Source: Silene conica (lineage: Eukaryota > Streptophyta > Magnoliopsida > Caryophyllales > Caryophyllaceae). From it: a DNA stretch of 64,000 bases. The number at the start of each line of letters is the position of its first letter. Position 1 is the first letter of the stretch. Of this stretch, positions 23,469-36,631 are shown one piece after another. Below the pieces are notes generated by a model that was given only the letters and a program-made list of their open reading frames with translations, was not told the origin of the DNA and did not search any database. Both the position numbers and the translations under genes were made by a program. The stretch lies in contig CM055312.2 in the NCBI GenBank assembly GCA_029255685.2, positions 13,974,649-14,038,648 on the forward strand, written 5' to 3'.

Positions 23469-25006
23469 ATGGGGTGGAGAAAATTCGATCCATGGCCTGT
23501 ATTCTTCAAGAGGGAATGGAACCGTACCTGGCCCTTCCTTGTTGGTTTCGCCGTCACCGCCACAATCATCACCAAATTATCCCTTGGTTTAACTGGTATT
23601 TCTTACTCTTTCCGTCTCCCTCATTTCTTTACCTTTTATATTCTATCGTATATTTGATTATATAAATCTCGTATTACTGATTAATGAATGTATTTATTGT
23701 TTAATTTGTGTAACAGAGGAGGATGAGAAGAACTCGCAATTCGCTCAGAGACATAAGAGGTACGGAGTAGTTTATTTTCTCAACTCAAACCCTAGATCTA
23801 TAATTCGTTTGTTTATCCATGTTATTAGTTTGCAATTCGCATTTTGCATTTCGGTTTTCGATGAACGTGTCTCTGTTAGTTGATTCGATTTATAAATTAC
23901 TTGATGCATCTGTAAATTCATCTGTAAGACTGTTAGTATGCTACTTTTGTACGTTGGTAATTTGGTATTGTATTAGCATCGGTATGATCGGTTACGGTTA
24001 TGGTTGCGTTGTTATGGGTGTATTGGAGGAGTTAGGGTAAAGACAGCCAAGAATTTGTGTGGTGTTGGTCGGTTGGATATGCTGATCATGCTCGTGCATC
24101 TTGCATTTGTTTTTAATGCGAAATAGAACTAGGAGCAGCAGATAGAGGACATGCTCAACACTTGCAAGTAGAAATAGTAGTTACAATCTAAGTTTATCGG
24201 ACTTGGGCAGGAGTGTTGAGACTCCACCTGGGTATATGCCTAGATGTTGGACTTTTTATGAGTCAAATTCTGAGACATGGGGGAACTTTCTTAAAACGGT
24301 ACGCGGACATGGAGATTGTCTATAGTGAAATGCAAAGGTGGGATATAGAACCATGAGGTTTAAAACTGCCGTGCAGTTACTTTTACTGTCTTCAACGCCT
24401 TTCTTTTTGGACAAGGATTCCTTAGTCCTTACCCATATGACTATATGAGTGTTGTGTTGAATACTTGAACAAGTTAAGGCTACCCACTTGATGAAACAAA
24501 ATAACATAGATTACAAGCTTCAATATGTGATCTTAGAATGGCGAAGTATCCCTAATTGGCTGCATTATATTTGGGAGGCGCTTTCGTCTGAGACTTCTGT
24601 ATTATGTTCACTTCCCTTTTGTTTTTCACTTTTCCTTTTCGATATTTTCACATTTTGACAATTTTCAAGGATGATTCATGTCAGCCGACCCCAAACCAAA
24701 TCATTTTGGGATTAAGGCTCTGATGTTTTGTTATCGTTGTAGACTATAACACTTGTGTATGACACTTTCTGCCGAGCCTCTGTAAATAGGCGGGTTCATA
24801 TTACTGTGTAAGAGTGTCACATGTGAGCATTTGGACTCATAATCTGTAACATTAGAAGCTCAAATAATTTGTCACACAGCACGCTTGGAGGCTTGACCTC
24901 TCTTCTTATCATGCTTCTCATATTCTTTTTCGTTGTGATTTTGTTATTCTACTGTCATCACATTTAAACATTGTTTCAATTGTTTCCTATATTTTTCAGG
25001 CATTAG
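23469..25006 (+). CDS. Mitochondrial ATP synthase 6 kDa subunit
   Basis: A small plant subunit of the mitochondrial F1Fo ATP synthase, acting in the inner-membrane Fo part. Exon 1 is 23469-23595 and encodes MGWRKFDPWPVFFKREWNR, then the hydrophobic WPFLVGFAVTATIITKLSLGLT, the single membrane helix. Exon 2 is 23717-23759 and gives EEDEKNSQFAQRHK; both exons have GT/AG borders. The last exon is my inference: an acceptor with a strong pyrimidine tract (TTTCCTATATTTTTCAG) at 24999 followed by G-CAT-TAG gives a 58-residue protein ending in Arg-His. Known plant homologues are about 55 residues and end in basic residues at this point. The start and first two exons are firm; another final exon is possible. 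Confidence 0.85.
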
Positions 25007-27600
25007 AGTTGGTGATCTGTTTTGTGTCTTCTTAGGATGTACTTTTGGCTGATGAATAACAAAAGCAATGATGCTTAAATCTTTGTCTTGAGAAATGAAG
25101 ACGATCTTTTGTTTTGTACTCTCTTTCTCATGTAATTTTCTGGATTCATTAACTATGCTGCTCGTATTCATAGAAGTACAACAGTGGCAATTTAAGCATT
25201 GTGTATTGCTGTATAATTAAGTGGATACACATTTCAATGCACTGGTAGCTTCTCAATTGTGTTTTTATGGGCACCTGAGTACATTATGTGGTAAATGGTT
25301 TATGACAAAAATCAAAGGTAATGCCTTGGTGGTGCTATCTTGTGAATTTCGGCTAGGACTGGCAGTTTAGCCTATCTAGTCTAGTCATCTTCACGAGACG
25401 CCTTCCTTAATACAAAGTTCTTTTCATTTGATCATATTCAATTGTTAAGGTCATATGTGAAGAACATTGTATTACGACCAGGCTATTTGCTTACACGAAC
25501 CTTCTGGTAGGTGATAGCTACCCAATTGACTGAAACTACTTGGTGGGGGTGTATTTTGTACTCAGATTTCTGGAACATTGAATTGTTGCTATTTGTGATG
25601 TGGTTGTTGAGAATGACTCGTATAATGTGTAGTGACACTCAAGTTTCAAGGTCGCTGTTTCGAATTACTGGTATTAGTGGTGAAATTAGTGGTGGGATTA
25701 GAATAGAGTTGCTTAGTTTTGTCACTTGTACCCACTTGACCGAGTATGACCTGCGTTTTCTGACCTACTAACAAACATCGGCATTCCGAGCCCACCATTG
25801 ATGTATGCAACCTCTTTACTTTGGTTCTCACATGTCTCCTTCTCGCGAGCTTTCAATTTCAGAGTTTTTTTTGTAGTGCCATTGTTTTTTGTGTTATTGT
25901 CCATGTTGTGTAATTAATTAAAAGTTGATTAGGACCTCTGTGCTCATGAGAGCCGTCGTCGGCTTGTAATAGCTTTTTAATACATTCCGTTGTATTTTTA
26001 AAATCGGTTGTCAAAGCTACTTGTCTTCATGATTGTTACTTAGTCTTCTGGGTAATTCATGATCTCAGGCATTATGAAAGAGACTGGTAAATTCACAAGG
26101 TTCGTTCATTTTGTCTCCAGATTTGCTCATTGAATTTTCTTCTCCTTCCTCTCGGCCCTAACGACATCATTTCTTCACAAACACACGTCGTTTTTGTCCA
26201 ACAATAAGTTTCCGTTTACTTAATTTTAGTATACTCTACCTAAGTTTATTTAGTTTAGTTTGATTTACTGTGTAGGTTCAACTAGTTAACGAATTTCAAC
26301 CTACAATATGAGACGATTTTACCTACAAGATCTTCTCATTGAATTACACGACTTGTGAAAAATCTTTAATATATGTAAGATGAAGCATTTTACCTCACCA
26401 AGTCTCCCTTGTGACGGGGTAGGTATTACCTATGTGGATGAAGAAGATGAAACAGTTTGCTACTCCCTCGACACTGTAATTTTGTCTTATATAGTCACAT
26501 GAATATTACTTGACCTGGTGTAAACCTGTATTTGTGTTTTACTTGACATTAATAGCATAAAATGGTAGGCACAGAAATGTGCCAATTAATTTGATTAAAG
26601 TGCAAATAATTGAGAGTATGACCTCATAATGTAGACCAGAATTGTAGGTGTAACAACATGAATCGATAATTATTTTGATTATCTTGATTTGGTACCAGCA
26701 TTATCACAAATGTGTGCAAACGTTTTCTCAATGCCACATCCAATCATATCATTCATATGTATGCACTTCAATCATACAATCATACACTACTTGATTACTT
26801 TACTATTGCAATATATTAGTAGTACAACCAATTATCAATTATTACATGAAATTTACAACCTAGAGCATCATTTTACATAGATAAACTTGAAGGATGGTTA
26901 TTCAACAATGTACAAATTTGATTTTACTTTCTTTACATCAAGCAATTGAATACGAAACTTCTTTTTTTATTTAAACCTGTAAAATCAACATTGATATAAC
27001 TCAAATTATTGCATATCGTACGTCATTTCCATGGATAATTCTATCTTAATTCTCCTTTAAACCCTCTTTTCAACCTTCTCCTCTAATCTAATACTTACGA
27101 GTTATATATTTTCATCTCTGAGTTGACATTATGTCAAGAAAAGTACTCCGCATGTATTATATTTACCGTCTGTTTGTGAAAGGAGAAGATCGGAAAAGGT
27201 ATAGCATTTTCATCATGTCTAGCAATTAAAAAACAACAAAAAACAAAAGAAAAAAAATCTTTATGAGTCAGCTGCACGTATATACGCCCTAAGTATTCTA
27301 AATAATGGATGTTTTCACTTAAACAAACTCTTATTTGTGAATAATAACAAAAAAAAAGGAAAAGCAAAAGTAAAATTAGAAATAATATTTTATTTTATCT
27401 TATCTATCAACGAAAGTAATATTTAATCCGTCATAAATCTTTGGCGGATATATCCGTGTGAACCACTATCAATTCCACTTGACGCGAATGATTCAATTTA
27501 CCTCTTGAATATCTCGTGAGAGTTGAGACAGTAAATCCAACAAAAATCTCCCATACCGCTAACTTTCCCTTCATACAATGATTGCTAAACATACCATCCA
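25007..27600. other. Intergenic; no gene seen
   Basis: This holds the 3' flank of the ATP synthase gene and the distal promoter of the ACR gene. Both strands have only short unsupported frames. Earlier, inside the second intron of the ATP synthase gene, 24675-24735 (GCCGACCCCAAACCAAATC, GGGATTAAGGCTCTGATG) resembles the 3' part of a plant short retroposon. Confidence 0.4.
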
Positions 27601-27610
27601 ACTGCTACAC

Positions 27611-27655
27611 GCCACGTGTCAAACAAACCGCTGACGTGTCCCATCCCTATAAAAG
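27611..27655 (+). promoter_or_regulatory. G-box/ABRE and TATA box of the ACR gene
   Basis: GCCACGTGTC (27611-27620) is a G-box/ABRE core, CTGACGTGTC (27631-27640) a second ACGT element, and TATAAAAG (27648-27655) a good TATA box 134 bp before the start codon. The arrangement suggests bZIP control, for example by abscisic acid or stress, which is inference. Confidence 0.65.
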
Positions 27656-27788
27656 CCAACTTAAACCCGTAGACTATTTTCACCTCTTTCCCGCCTCTCT
27701 ATTTTTTCTCTCTCTTATTAAATTTTACCCGGAATAGCCGGTTGAGGCGGCGGATCTACGTAAATTAACCGGTTAATTTTTAGCGAGA

Positions 27789-30700
27789 ATGGGTGTACCG
27801 AACGACAAGGACGACGCCGTTTTGATTGAGAAAGGAACAACACAAGGTGAACCGTGGGTAATTACTGTTAATTGTCCTGATAAATCTGGTCTTGGTGCTG
27901 ATATTTGTCGTACTATTCTTGAATTTGGCCTCTATATTTCCAAAGGAGGTAATTCACCTTTTACTGCTTCTATTATCATTTAATAGATTCTTGTGTAAGA
28001 CTTTCTTACCGATTAAATTAAAATTGAAGTTAAGACGGTATTAAGCAAATCTATCGATTTGTTTTGTATGCATAATATTTATGTTGTTTTTATGAGGTTC
28101 AGAAATGAAGAGTGGAAGTAATATAAAATGAAATTAAGTTCGAAAGAACGGGCCGCCTTATAACTTACGAATTACTGAAGTAACTGAGTTGAAAGTAGAA
28201 ATGTAGAATATGACGTTTGCTTTGAAACTCATATAAGGTAGGCTGTTAGTGTGTCAGCTAACGCTAGGTATGATCATTGAGTAGCTTTGTAACTAATTAA
28301 AAGGATTCATTTTAGAGTATTCAGACTTTAAGCGTATTAAAAATATATGAGAAGCGTATTTTAGAACATAAATTCTCATTTGTGACGGTCGATATCCGTC
28401 ACATCTCACATGCATATGGCGAGCTAAATAAAACTATACTCCCTCCATTCATATCCACATTACACATTTCTTTTTTCACGTTTGCCAACGCGTCTTTTGT
28501 ACGGTAAATATTGTTAGCTACGTATTTTCAAAAATTATAGAAATTAGATATTAATAATATACTCGTAAAGACGAATAAAACTAGATCCCACATGAATATA
28601 ATTTTATTTACGTATCGAGAGAAAATCGAATTTGAATGGTTGTTTGTGAATAGTGTGTAAAATAGAAATGTGTAATGTGGATTTGAATGGAGGGAGTATA
28701 TAGGAAGGTAAAGACAAATCATTTGTCATTCACAATGCATTCTATTTTTGTCTTATTTATTTCTATGGGTGATACCTAATCCGTCACAAACTGACTTATT
28801 GATTTTAAAATGGAGGGAGTACGCCTTTACGAGTTTAAGTATTATGCCTTTTAAGCTAATTACATGAATATTATTATAAAGTATAGCTTGCTTGCTTAAT
28901 ACATTTAGGTTGGTGGCTTATGAAGAAACACAAATTCTTATTTAAGCTTAATACGTGCATACCCATCACCCCACTCGTTGTCTAGAAAATGCCAAAACTT
29001 TTGTCTAATACTATTGGACCTAGGTTGTTAACGAAACGAGACAACTCGCGAGAAACTCGAGATGGCTCGGTCAAAGCTCGGCTCGTGTGAGCTCGACTCG
29101 GGCTCGGGCTCGACTCGAGAGCTTAACGAGTCAAGCCGAGCAAAGGCTAGCTCGACTCGAAAAGTTCGCGAGCGGCTCGAAAATTTGTGATTTCATATGA
29201 TATTAACTCATATTTTATAAAACTATGCTCATATTTATAAAAATATTTTATCATTATTATATCTTTGTATCATACATATCAAATATCTTATTGATTTGCT
29301 AAATATTTTTACCTAAAACCTTCTAGCCTTGTTTTTGAAATTGTCAGAAGAAAAAAATAAAAAATAAACAATTTTATATAGGCTCGAGTTTGGCTCAAGC
29401 TCGTGTTAAAACTCGCAAGCTTTGTAACGAGCACATTTTTTTCAAGCTCGGGTAAGTTTGAGATCGGCTCAAGCTCGAGTTTTGATAATTGAGCACAAGC
29501 CGAGCAAAGCCGAGTTCGGGTTCGGCTCGTTAACACCCCTTAAATGGACCCGTCTTAAACTTAAGACGGATAGTACCGTCTTAAAATTAAGACGGATAGT
29601 ACCGTTCTAATCAAGACTCGCTGATGAAGAAAAGCTATGTATTGCTTAAGCTCGTGACATATAGTAATGGGATTAGTTGTACCTATGAAATTGATGTACA
29701 TAGTATGGTTGCAGGTCTCGGGATCATAAGGTGAAAGAATCGTTGTTGCAAGTCAGTAATCAGTCTATTTCATTCTTAGTCAATCAGATTTTTTATTCGC
29801 TTGTCGTGTAAAAGTACTGTCTTAGATAATTTTAATTAAAAAGTCGTGTAAGTCTTGTTATTGTGGTATGCGATCATTTATTAGGTTTCTATTGGGTGCA
29901 TTTGATCGTACGAGGTAATGGAGAAAATATCTGATGTGTACAACTGGTTGTGTCACAGATGTGTCGACTGATGGGAAATGGTGTTACATAGTCCTCTGGG
30001 TGGTTCCTCATTCCAGCACTCGCAAAGTTTTATGGGCGAATCTTAAAGAAAGACTTCTTTTATATTGTCCATCATGTTCATTGTCATACTATTACGCTCC
30101 ACCAGCACCACGCAAGACCTCTCCTCTTTATTTGTTGAGGTTTTGTTGCCTTGATAGACGCGGATTATTGCATGGTAATTATCTAAATCACGGTCATTGT
30201 GTTGTTCTGTGATGACATGAGTTGTGAATAGTAATATAGCTCTTTTCTATTTTCTTTAGATGTTACCCAAGTATTCTCTGAGCTCGAGCTTACAATTGAG
30301 AGAGTAAAAGTGACGACAACTCCAGATGGCAGGGTCATGGATCTTTTCTTCATTACAGATAACCTGTGAGTATTTTTCCCTTTATATTTAAGATCAATGA
30401 TCTGTGATGACTCGTTACTCGTTCCAACTTCCGTGAAACATTTTTTGAGTTTATGTGTTCTTGCCGCTGGGATTTTCTCTCCTGTCAACTGTTTTCAGCA
30501 AATCTGTGCAAAACTCTGGTGTCATTTAGACATTTAGTGCAGGAACATGTTCGTATTATGATGACCTGTTTTTGCTGGCTTGCTGGCTTATTCAGACTTC
30601 ACTTGCTGTAAAAAGGTTTTGAAGTTTTAAAAATGTTGTTTCTCTCGAATGCCAAGATGAAAGAACATTGTCATTCAATAATGAAAGGACTTATCTTTCT

Positions 30701-33700
30701 CCCCATTTTTTATTTGAGCAATATTTGTAGAAAATAATGGGAAGTGGCGTAAAAATTCCTTTATATCTGAAATAAATGTTCTTGCATTTAAGCTCCTCAT
30801 ATTGATTTCTTTTGTTGAGTGTAATAAATAGAGTATATTTACATATCGTCATATAAAGTAAAGAAAGTAATCGATTTCCTTATAGCCAACTAAAATGAAT
30901 ATTTGGTCTTCTTTTTGAGAGGGAGTGTAATCAAGGTTAATGCAACACATTTTGACGCTAAGATTTCAAATTTCATTATTTGACTTATTTTCCTTTCTCT
31001 TTCTGTCTTGGGGAGACCATTACTTTGTTCTTTTCTATCTGCTTTAGTTCAACATCGACTTTCTAGCACTAGATACGGATAATATATGAAGCTCACTGCA
31101 TGCATGGAAGAAGTATATTACTTGCTTGTCTAGAAGGTAGGAGCCTCGTGATCACGGTTCCTCTTTGAGGGATAGCTCTGAATAATTTTTTCCATGACAT
31201 CTCAGGGTTCTTCTTCACACCAAGCAAAGACAAGAAGAAACTTATGAACAACTACGTAGTGTTTTAGGCGAATCTTGTATTAGCTGTGAACTTCAGTTGG
31301 CAGATTCAAATTATGAAACTCGTCAAGGAACCTCATATATATCCCCAGCTGTCGCTGAAGAATTGTTTGCATCCGAATTTTCAAAGGATGTGTGTCATAT
31401 GCAAAAGTTGAGTCCAGAGTTAACAAAATTGAAAAAGGCTGTGGTCAATGTAGATAACTCTCTGAGTCCAAGTCACACCCTGCTTCAGATTCATGGCCTA
31501 GATCACAAAGGTCTTTTTTACGATATCATGAGAACCGTGAATGATCAAGATGTTAAGGTATTTACTTATATTCTTTACTCGTGTGATTTGTGTTGATTCT
31601 CTAAGCATGTGATAGAGTATATTGGATTGACTTCAGTACCTTGCTAGTAATTACAAAGCCGATTCTCAGCTGAGATGTTTGAAAGTTGAAAGCGATCAAG
31701 GGTCGCCTGTAGGCTGTTCCTTCCTTGTATAGTTGTAGCACTGAATTTAATGCCCCCTTTGTTGAGCCTTGCGCCTCTAGAAGGATCAAATATTTTGCAT
31801 TTTTATCAAACAGTGTAATGACTTATTCTTGCGAGTCATAACCAAATTAGATTTGATTTTCTAGCAGACACAACATGCTACAAAAGCTGCGGCCTGCTTG
31901 ATTTTTCTCATTCGAGCATTTTTGATGATTAGAAAATTAAGGTCGTTTTTATGTCACTAAGTTCCTATTACGAAAATCATTTCTAGTTACACGCATCAAT
32001 TCATCGGCTTTACTAGTGATAAGCTTAGTAAGTATTTTACAGGAGCTTTGTGCTAAGCCTTTTCTTTATTTCTTAAGTGTAGACTATTGGTAGTGGACAG
32101 TATGATCAATGATGCACCTTCTACTCGAATCGAAATAGTTTTACCTTTTAGCTATCCTTCTCTGGGATTATGATCTTTGGTCAGCCTTTGGCTAATTAAC
32201 AGGCTGTGTGTATTGTCTGAGCCTTAAGCTAAATCACTTACACCAGCACCAACATTAGGTAGTCTTGACAATTAAGATTTCCTGTAACTGAAAAGCTGCG
32301 TGTTCTGTTTGAGCCTCGACTTAAAATACCAGCACTAGTTTAGCTAGTCATCCGACCCTAACCATTGTTTGTGAATCTAGTTTGGCACGTGGATCACATA
32401 ATATGAGCTCACATATGGTTTAGAATTTAACATACTCCGTAGGAACCTCTCAAAATATCTCAAAAGATTCTACCACGCTGAGTGGGTGACCCGAGGTGTA
32501 TCGGGCATGAATTATAGCCTTCAAATTCCACATTTTGTAGTTTCCTGGCATACAGTGTATGAATGAGTTGTTTTTGTCATTGCCAACTGATGAACCTTGG
32601 AATTATTAATTTCCTCATGGATCTCTGGTTTGACTATCTAGTATCTATCGATGTTTAATTCATCGTTACCTTATCACATGCTATGTTCAAAATGATTTCA
32701 GGTACGACTTATTGTTTCAAATTGGTTCGATTATTACCTTTACAACCAAGGTCTACTGTTACAACATTTTCCAACAGTTTTTACTGAATTATAACACCGT
32801 GTGTCCCTTTAGATGAACCATGGCAAATGAACAGGTTCTTGCTTCCCCTTCACCCATGACTCCATGAGTATGACGTAGAAATTGCACTCATTCAGTCATC
32901 ATCCGTCACATGACTATGGTGCCACTGGATTTTCAAACCAATGTCATGACCAGTCTTGTGGAGACAATCATTTCTTCTGGTTTGAGTGAGCTTACAATCT
33001 AACATTTAGGCCCTCTTCTGTTGGACTTAATTTTGCTGAATTTCTCTTGAACTTATAGCATCTGAACAAAATTCAAAGAGAGTGAGTCAAATCCAAAAGA
33101 ACATGGCCTTGCTGATTTTGTATCCTTGTGAAAGCAAGAGGCGATACCTAAGGATGCAGTAACTACTTCTCTATGAATTTGGGGACTTTTCTATGCCCAC
33201 CATTATTCACTTAATACACGTGGCAACTTTTTTGATTCCGCTAACTTCAAAATTTGATGATATAAAGTGTTCTTCCTGCTGCACGAAATCATCGGTCATC
33301 CTTGTTCTTAAGTAGGCTTTAGGTGGCTGAACAGTTACCTGCTAAAGGTAGTAGGGGTGGGCTATAAACTCTGCAATAGATGACGAGTAAAGGAGAAACT
33401 TGTTTTTTTTAGCATCTCTATTTTACGCAATAGTCTGTATTATGCTGAACTTCGTTGGGGTTCTCTAACAGCAGTATAATGAAATGTGTTTACTTTCCAC
33501 GCGTAGATGATGGTTTCAATTCCAAAATATTGCTGGTGTTTTGAGGTTTCTTTTAGCTAATTTGATGCTTGTAAGAGATGTCTCAAGCATTTTAATGCTT
33601 TTGTTTTCCTCCATCCAGATTTTACACGGCCGATTCTCTGTGGTTGCGAAAGGGAATCGTGACATAGACCTATTTATCCAGCAGAAGGATGGGAAAAAGA

Positions 33701-34182
33701 TATTGGACACTGAGAAAGAATATTTGATGTGTTCATCTTTGAAAACGGAAATGCTTCACCCATTGCGTGTGCTCATCGCAAATCGTGGACCAGATACCGA
33801 ACTATTGGTGGCTAATCCAGTTGAGCTATCTGGACGAGGAAGACCTCGAGTATTCTATGATTGCACCGTTGCACTTAAAAAGCTTGGCATCTGTGTTTTC
33901 TCGGTAATAATCTAGCACTATTTGATTTCAATCGTGTATAACTGTTGAACTTGTGGTATTTGGTTTAGACATTCAGTTATATGATAATAATTGTATAATA
34001 TTGTCTATACTTAGCATAAAATTCTGTCAACGCAGGCTGAAATAGGGCGGTTCTCAGCATCAAACCGTGAATGGGAGGTGTACAGGTTCCTTTTGGACGA
34101 AAATTGCGAGTATCAATTGCTGAAACCTGAAGCTAGAAATCAGATTGTGGACAGAGTAAGAAGAGTTTTGATGGGTTGGTAA
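27789..34182 (+). CDS. ACT-domain repeat protein, ACR9/ACR10 type
   Basis: Six exons: 27789-27948, 29959-30174, 30260-30365, 31206-31557, 33619-33903, 34036-34182. All introns are GT..AG and the joined frame is 421 codons plus TAA. Four ACT domains are visible: about residues 23-98 (WVITVNCPDKSGLGADICR), 110-190 (YLLRFCCLDRRGLLHDVTQV), 252-328 (TLLQIHGLDHKGLFYDIMRT) and 339-418 (ELLVANPVELSGRGRPRVFY). Length and the N-terminal MGVP match Arabidopsis ACR9/ACR10 better than the longer nuclear ACR members. ACT repeats bind amino acids in other proteins, and the plant ACRs are thought to be amino-acid or nitrogen sensors; ligand and location are not shown by sequence. Introns 1 and 4 are about 2 kb and hold transposons. 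Confidence 0.95.
28439..28696. mobile_element. Stowaway MITE in ACR intron 1
   Basis: CTCCCTCCATTCATATCC at the left and its inverted partner ending GGAGGGAG at 28696, flanked by TA on both sides. The 258-bp AT-rich core is non-coding. The termini resemble those of the mariner at 58640-63923, the expected type of helper. A stray GGAGGGAGTA at about 28812 may be the remnant of another copy. Confidence 0.88.
29021..29542. mobile_element. hAT-type non-autonomous element rich in GCTCG, ACR intron 1
   Basis: The ends TAGGTTGTTAACGA and TCGTTAACACCCCTTA are inverted, with an 8-bp duplication ATTGGACC/AATGGACC (7 of 8 match) at 29013-29020 and 29543-29550. Both halves are packed with GCTCG, CTCGAG and ACTCG words. 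No transposase. It has the same build as the elements at 22814 and 52010. Confidence 0.7.
33009..33108. mobile_element. Very short Tourist-like MITE in ACR intron 4
   Basis: The 100-bp unit has ends GGCCCTCTTCTGTTGGAC and GTCAAATCCAAAAGAACATGGCC flanked by TTA/TTG. The termini resemble those of the elements at 49526-51110 and 52785-52986, so it is probably a minimal derivative of that Harbinger family. Confidence 0.45.
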
Positions 34183-36631
34183 CCTGACTCATTTCAAGCT
34201 TCAGATACGATCTGGTATTATGGCAACATACCAGGTTGATTCCGATGCACAGCAAGTTGTACTCGTAGTTGTTTCGTCAATATCTTTTTGTGTTTAGTGT
34301 AGAATCCATCTCCATCACCGTCCATCTCCATCTTCAGTCACAACTAAGGTGTACAGCAATGGCGAATGTGAGTGTACTATATTCGATTCTTAATGCATTA
34401 CACTTTCCCAACTGCAGAGTATTCTTATTGCTTGCTTCATTTCTGTGTTGTGATTAGAGCTAATTTCTAGTTTTAGAAAGTACTCTGGGATAATCACCAG
34501 TACAAACTGAAAACGTATTGAGCAACTCATCTATTTTCTCAAGGGCTCGGTCACTGTCGTAGGAGTATTTAAGAGAATAGTCAAGATTCAAACTTACTTC
34601 CCCGTACATTCCGTAATACCCCTACTATTCAGTAACAAGGCCTTACACTTTATTTATTAACCGGGAGAGCTGGATTCAGAGGGGTCAACTGCTTGAGTCA
34701 ATCGATCCTCGTTAATTCAGATTTTTTCTTTTTTGGAAGCGAGTTCTGAATTAATTTGAAATGTTGATATACTTCTCCATTTTTATCCAAGTGATACATA
34801 AGGTTTTTGTACACTATTCACAAGTTAACCTTCAATTTCAATTTTCTCTCAATACGTAAGAAAAAACATATTCATGTGGGATCTTGTTTAATTCGTCTTT
34901 ACGAGTATATTGAAAATATATAATTTTTACAAATACGTAGCTAAAGATATTAAGCACGTAAAACGTGCAAAAAGAAATGTATCACTTGGATAAAAAGGGA
35001 GAGAGTAGTTAGTTAAGATCAAGATTGGCGGTTAGGTGCAGTCGCTTCCATGAGTTGTTTTACTGTTAAGAAGTATGGGTTTGGATCTATTTTTTTATCT
35101 AGTTGCCTATTGTAACATGTGTTTGTGTTGAATACACCTTTGTATTAGCAACCACACCATGGTCCGTTGCAAAGTTAGTTCTTTAGATCGATCCACACCC
35201 GTCCATAGTGTCTAGTGATTGCTGCCTATTACAAGGCCTGTTCAGATGAAGTATATGCAAAGAATAACGAAGATGCATCTCTCATAAGTCATAACCGATC
35301 TCATATTCTCCAGAACCTAACATGAAGTAGTGAACGGCAACGTGCCATTTTGGACAGTCTTGTTATTGGTTAACGTGCAAAATGCCCAAAGCTCAGATCT
35401 TTACGCTTGTTATTCAACAATTCAAAATGGAAAGGACTACTTGTCCTAGTCATTGTTCAAAATGTGAAAAACCAAACTCAAATTCTCAGGAACCAAGTTC
35501 GAACTAGGGGCGGGGTCATGGTCGACAATCAACAACCAAGATGCTTCATCTGAATTCCGCCTTAAAGCCAATGTAAATATCAAGACACAGAAATTCCAAC
35601 AAAGCACGATGACCACTGGCAAGAATCAATAGGTGACTGTCAAGCAAGGTCAAATAAACATTGCAACACTTCCCAGTTCCCACTACAGAATATATACTCC
35701 AAATGAGAAAATGATAGACAACTTATTATTGTACATTTAAGTAATACAACGGGGTAATTACAAGGAATAACTCAAAAACAGAATTCCGCGACTAAATAGG
35801 AAACTAAAGCCAACTCAGACACTCTACAAATTGTGTGCAATAAAATAAAACAAATACTCTAAAAATCGGGGTCACAAAACAAAGGCTCCGGCAACTTGCA
35901 GCAAAACATCTACCAATTTAGTAAATAGACCGGCAGATTCACCAAATTCAGAAACTCCTACAGTGTACAGTGTACAGTCTACACTCCAACTCTATCTGCT
36001 CTTAACTTGACAGGTGATCAATACCAGCATGAAAGCAAAATACTGGTAACGAAAGCTTCCTTTCACCAGTTTTCAAGGGGCAAGAAATGTTTTTGGTGAC
36101 AACACAAAAAGCTAATAGCATCAGCGCTAGTTTTTCAAGACCAAATGTTCATCACAGGACAGAAAAAAGATTAATAAAGACCTACCTCGCAATGAAGATC
36201 TTGAAAATTGAACATAAAACCCGGAGCTTGAATAAATGAATATGTGTACTGCCTCTCAACATCCGAAGGTTAAAAACCTCAATCTTGAAGGTGCCGTAAT
36301 ACACATCCAGACAGTCAACAGATCCCACTTTGTGAAATATATAAAACAAGGGAAGTAGATAAGCAAGCATCAAGGAATCTACAGCTGAAAAGAAGATACC
36401 TGTTTCACTATCTGATAATATACCCCTAATCGCAACATAAATCAGTACAACACCCACACTTTCATAACCAAGATCCAAATCGAACATCACCATCTATCTT
36501 CCTTTGCCTAAGAGATGATTTAGATAGAAATTAACAAAACATTCTAAGCCATCATCAAACAACATTTGCGAGAGTAAATGATAAAGACTAGGAATGGTTC
36601 CGGTCTTCCAGATACAATAATCTTGTTTTTT
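34183..36631. other. Convergent 3' flanks of ACR and ALY genes; no further gene
   Basis: The stretch lies between two stop codons that face each other. It must hold the 3' UTRs and poly(A) sites of both genes. Apart from the Stowaway at 34772-35005 I see no other element and no supported coding sequence. Confidence 0.45.
34772..35005. mobile_element. Stowaway MITE downstream of the ACR gene
   Basis: CTTCTCCATTTTTATCC and its inverted partner (GGATAAAAAGGGAGAGAG) with TA on both sides; about 27 bp of terminal repeat, 234 bp in all. The interior shares words (ACGAGTATATT, GTGGGATCTTG) with the copy in ACR intron 1. Confidence 0.82.

Noticed and set aside
25511..25904. Frames of 60-86 aa on both strands between the ATP synthase and ACR genes
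   Set aside because: Mutually overlapping, no family resemblance, no promoter or splice context.
36182..36493. 103-aa minus-strand frame downstream of ALY
   Set aside because: No recognisable motif; it lies in the likely 3' UTR or flank and has no supporting splice or homology signal.
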